Shown here piece after piece: positions 6,717-8,897 of a DNA stretch of 8,897 nucleotides (its first letter is position 1; every line of letters begins with the position of its first letter). A program made the position numbers and the translations under genes. The notes beneath the pieces were generated by a model that saw only the letters and a list, made by a program, of their open reading frames with translations, was not told the DNA's origin and did not search any database. The DNA is from Hydrogenophaga sp. Lineage in GTDB: Bacteria > Pseudomonadota > Gammaproteobacteria > Burkholderiales > Burkholderiaceae_C. Where the stretch lies: positions 1-8,897 of the forward strand of contig JAUXXN010000664.1 of assembly GCA_030684755.1 (NCBI GenBank). The letters run 5' to 3'.

Positions 6717-8369
6717 ATGTCCGTTCTGGAATTCGCAATCCCCGCCGTTTTGGCGGCCCTGGCACTGCCATCCCTCAAGCGCCGCTTGGAGCTTTCGCGC
6801 GCCAAACACCGCTCGCTCGCGGGCCATTCGCGCATGGCCAAGCGCGTGGCGCGGCTGTTGCCGGGCTATGCCTACGACGAGGAACGTTTCTTTAACTGCG
6901 ACGGCGTGCCCGATGCGGTGGCGCAGCAAAGGCGTGCGGCGTTTGATGTGTTGTGCGCTGGTTTTGCCGAGCGCTATGCCAAAACGCTGGCGCTGACGGC
7001 GCAAGCCCGCGAGGGTTTGGCCGACCTGCAGTTCACCGGCAAATACCGGGTGCCGTTTCAGTTCAGCCCGATCGTGAGCGAACGGCTGAAGGTGGGCGCG
7101 TTTGTGCAGTCGGCCGACGGCGTGTGCCTGACCGACATGGACGGCAACCGCTTGATGGACCTGACGGGTTCGTATGGCGTGAATGTGTTTGGCGTGGACT
7201 TTTACAAAGAAACCATGGCCGAGGGCGCGGCACTGGGCCAAGCGCTGGGGCCGGTGCTGGGCGCTTACCACCCGTGCGTGGCCGACAACATTGCGCGGCT
7301 GCGCGCCCTTTCGGGGCAAGACGAGGTGTCGTTTCACATGTCGGGCACCGAGGCGGTGATGCAAGCGGTGCGTCTGGCGCGCTACCACACGCGGCGCAAA
7401 AACTTGGTGCGCTTTTGTGGCGCGTACCACGGCTGGTGGGAAGACGTGCAGCCCGGCCCCGGCAACCCGCTGCCGCCGCGCGAAACCTACACCTTGTCTG
7501 ACATGAGCGAGCGCAGCTTGCAGGTGTTGCGCACGCGCAAAGACATTGCGTGCGTGCTCATCAACCCGCTGCAAGCCATGCACCCCAACCGCGCCGCGCC
7601 CGCCGATTCGGCGCTGGTGGACAGCAGCCGCAGCGCCCATTACGACAAAGCCGCCTACACCGCCTGGTTGCAGCGCCTGCGCGAGGTGTGTACCGAGCGC
7701 GGCATTGTGTTGATTTTTGACGAGGTGTTTCTGGGCTTTCGGCTGGCACCCGGTGGCGCGCAGGAATACTTCGGCGTCAAGGCCGATTTGGTGACCTACG
7801 GCAAAACCCTGGCCGGGGGATACCCGGTGGGCGTGGTGTGCGGCCCGCATGCGCTGATGCAGCGCTACCGCCCCGAGCGGCCCGCCGACCTGTGTTTTGC
7901 ACGCGGCACCTTCAACGCCCATCCGTATGTGATGGGCGGCATGAACGCCTTTTTGCGTCGGCTGGAAACACCCGAGGTGCAGGCGATGTACGGCGGCCAA
8001 GAAGCGCGCTGGAACGCACGGGCGCAGCGCTTCAACGACACCATGCAGGCCGAGGGGCTGCCGATGCGGGTGGCGAATATGTTGAGCATTTGGAGCCTGT
8101 ATTACACCGAGCCCTCGCGCTACAACTGGATGCTGCAATACCAAATGCGCTGGCGCGGCCTGGCCCTGAGCTGGGTCGGCACCGGGCGCATGATCTTCAG
8201 CCTGAACTTCAGCGAGGCCGACTTTGACGAGGTGTTGGCCCGCTGCGTGCAAGCCGGGCACGACATGCAAGCGCAAGGCTGGTGGGTGCCGATTGAAGGC
8301 CAAAGCAACAAAACCATCCGGCGCGGCATTCTGCGCGAGGTGGTGGCCCGGGTGTTGGGTCGGGCCTAA
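6717..8369 (+). CDS. Class III PLP-dependent aminotransferase (GSA-aminomutase-like) with N-terminal extension
   Basis: A 550-residue fold-type I PLP enzyme. The class III core begins near residue 115. It contains SGTEAVMQAVRLAR (209-222, PLP phosphate loop), GAYHGW (235-240, ring stacking), IFDEVFLGFR (333-342, Asp335 for the pyridine nitrogen) and TYGKTLAGGYPVG (360-372, Lys363 as the Schiff-base lysine), then RGTFNAHP (396-403). This pattern is closest to glutamate-1-semialdehyde aminomutases and related transaminases. At 550 residues it is over 100 longer than typical GSA aminomutases (about 430). The extra N-terminus (1-115) starts with a hydrophobic stretch (4-20, EFAIPAVLAALALPSL) followed by a very basic segment (21-46), which could anchor the enzyme to the inner membrane with the catalytic part in the cytosol. 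It is therefore unlikely to be the heme-pathway HemL. The divergent decarboxylase and glycosyltransferase suggest a lipid-linked or headgroup-precursor substrate; this is inference. Confidence 0.85.
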   Translation: MSVLEFAIPAVLAALALPSLKRRLELSRAKHRSLAGHSRMAKRVARLLPGYAYDEERFFNCDGVPDAVAQQRRAAFDVLCAGFAERYAKTLALTAQAREGLADLQFTGKYRVPFQFSPIVSERLKVGAFVQSADGVCLTDMDGNRLMDLTGSYGVNVFGVDFYKETMAEGAALGQALGPVLGAYHPCVADNIARLRALSGQDEVSFHMSGTEAVMQAVRLARYHTRRKNLVRFCGAYHGWWEDVQPGPGNPLPPRETYTLSDMSERSLQVLRTRKDIACVLINPLQAMHPNRAAPADSALVDSSRSAHYDKAAYTAWLQRLREVCTERGIVLIFDEVFLGFRLAPGGAQEYFGVKADLVTYGKTLAGGYPVGVVCGPHALMQRYRPERPADLCFARGTFNAHPYVMGGMNAFLRRLETPEVQAMYGGQEARWNARAQRFNDTMQAEGLPMRVANMLSIWSLYYTEPSRYNWMLQYQMRWRGLALSWVGTGRMIFSLNFSEADFDEVLARCVQAGHDMQAQGWWVPIEGQSNKTIRRGILREVVARVLGRA

Positions 8370-8393
8370 GCGAATGGGTGGGGGTGTCTTGCC

Positions 8394-8426
8394 CCTTCCC
8401 CCGCTGGGGGAAGGTTGGGATGGGGG
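8394..8426. repeat. REP-like palindrome between convergent genes
   Basis: Perfect 9-bp stem: CCTTCCCCC (8394-8402) and GGGGGAAGG (8406-8414), with a GCT loop, followed by the G-rich tail TTGGGATGGGGG (8415-8426). It lies in the 90-bp gap between two convergent stop codons. There is no U-tract, so it is not a canonical intrinsic terminator, though the strong hairpin could still block transcripts from either side or protect their 3' ends. Stem-plus-tail layout matches the palindrome inside hsdM read on the minus strand. Confidence 0.65.
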
Positions 8427-8459
8427 CACTGTGCGCTTCTCAATGACAGAACCGCTGAC

Positions 8460-8894
8460 TCAGCCGCGCTGGCCGTAGTAAGCGGGGTCGATCAGCTCGC
8501 CGCGCAGCAGGTGCAGCGGGGCTTTGTGGTACAGCACCACGTCGTTGAAGGGGTCGGTGATGATCTTGGTCATCCAGGCCAGGCCGGTGCGCACGTCTTG
8601 AATAAAGAACAGGTGCACCGTGCGGAACAGCAAACCGCCCACACCAATGAACAGCCAGGCGGCGCCCACGTCGCGCGCATAACCGTTCCAGTCGGCGTGT
8701 GGCTCGATGGTGCCGAACACATCGGGTGAGATCAGCAACAGCACTGGCACAGCAGCCCACAGCGTCATCAGCACCATTTTGCGGAACAGGTTGTAGCCCA
8801 CCTTGATGTCTTCTTTGTGTTCGTGTGTGGCTTGGTTGACGTGGTCGTAGCTTTTGGGTTCAAAGAAGAAATGACCGGCTTGGCGCGTCATCAT
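8460..8894 (-). CDS. Small two-helix membrane protein of unknown function
   Basis: 144 residues from the first in-frame ATG in the window (8894); a second ATG follows directly (8891), and the true start could lie beyond the right edge because only 3 bases remain upstream. I do not recognise a named family. Visible features: a polar, His/Lys/Glu-rich N-terminus (about 12-38, with HVNQATHEHKED), hydrophobic segment 1 (about 39-56, KMVLMTLWAAVPVLLLI), a short acidic/aromatic loop, hydrophobic segment 2 (about 77-98, GAAWLFIGVGGLLFRTVHLFFI), then a soluble tail with DPFNDVVLYHKAPLHLLRGE (114-133) that looks like a conserved functional motif. Two helices with both ends on the same side are predicted; the positive residues by helix 1 favour a cytoplasmic N-terminus. 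It is convergent with the aminotransferase gene, so not in its operon. Real-gene status is supported by coherent membrane topology and gene spacing. Confidence 0.75.
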   Translation of the reverse strand: MMTRQAGHFFFEPKSYDHVNQATHEHKEDIKVGYNLFRKMVLMTLWAAVPVLLLISPDVFGTIEPHADWNGYARDVGAAWLFIGVGGLLFRTVHLFFIQDVRTGLAWMTKIITDPFNDVVLYHKAPLHLLRGELIDPAYYGQRG

Positions 8895-8897
8895 CGA

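Noticed and set aside
6659..6841. N-terminal extension of the decarboxylase by 61 residues to an ATG at 6841
   Set aside because: It would run antisense through the start of the divergent aminotransferase gene and is unlike decarboxylase N-termini; MNIRTALQRIAL at 6658 fits the family.
6717..8369. Aminotransferase as HemL (glutamate-1-semialdehyde aminomutase) of heme synthesis
   Set aside because: It is over 100 residues too long, with a hydrophobic N-terminus and no heme genes nearby; only the fold and PLP motifs are shared.
8394..8414. Rho-independent terminator for the convergent genes
   Set aside because: The stem is strong but no T-run follows in either direction, and its shape matches a dispersed palindrome; kept as a repeat.
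6666..8429. 587-residue open frame antisense to the aminotransferase
   Set aside because: Rich in His, Gln, Ala and Arg, as expected from the complement of a GC-rich gene; no recognisable domain, while the plus strand encodes a complete PLP enzyme.

Overview
The window is GC-rich DNA (roughly 60-65% by eye) with tightly packed, often overlapping genes. Base composition, codon use and protein sequences suggest a betaproteobacterium of the Burkholderiales, probably Comamonadaceae-like; this is inference from sequence style, not a database match. There are eight protein-coding genes, two of them cut or possibly cut by the window edges. I see no rRNA, tRNA, CRISPR array, transposase or integrase.

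Left half (1-4528, all minus strand, transcribed right to left): a type I restriction-modification locus with linked ATPase/effector genes. The order of transcription is hsdM (N6-adenine methyltransferase subunit), hsdS (specificity subunit with two target recognition domains, joined to hsdM by a GTGA overlap), a 95-bp gap with an extreme AT-rich island, rloA (AAA/ABC-type ATPase), and rloB (start overlapping the rloA stop by 11 bp; C-terminal part outside the window). No hsdR is present; it would be expected beyond the left edge. RloA/RloB have the ATPase plus Toprim-like layout of two-component anti-phage systems such as PARIS, so this is probably a composite defence locus.

Right half (4569-8894): a probable lipid or envelope locus. 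An E. coli-sized phosphatidylserine decarboxylase gene overlaps by ATGA with a gene for a GT28 / MGDG-synthase-type glycosyltransferase (both minus strand). Divergent from them, across a 58-bp spacer, is a class III PLP aminotransferase with an unusual ~115-residue N-terminal extension beginning with a hydrophobic segment. A lipid decarboxylase, a lipid-type glycosyltransferase and a possibly membrane-anchored aminotransferase together suggest synthesis of an amino- or glyco-modified polar lipid; the product is unknown. A small two-helix membrane protein of unknown function is convergent with the aminotransferase gene at the right edge.

Two GC-rich palindromes of the same general design (perfect stem plus a G-rich tail) occur in the window. 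One is intergenic between the convergent genes; the other lies inside hsdM, in frame, and is translated as a Pro/Gly/Glu linker.
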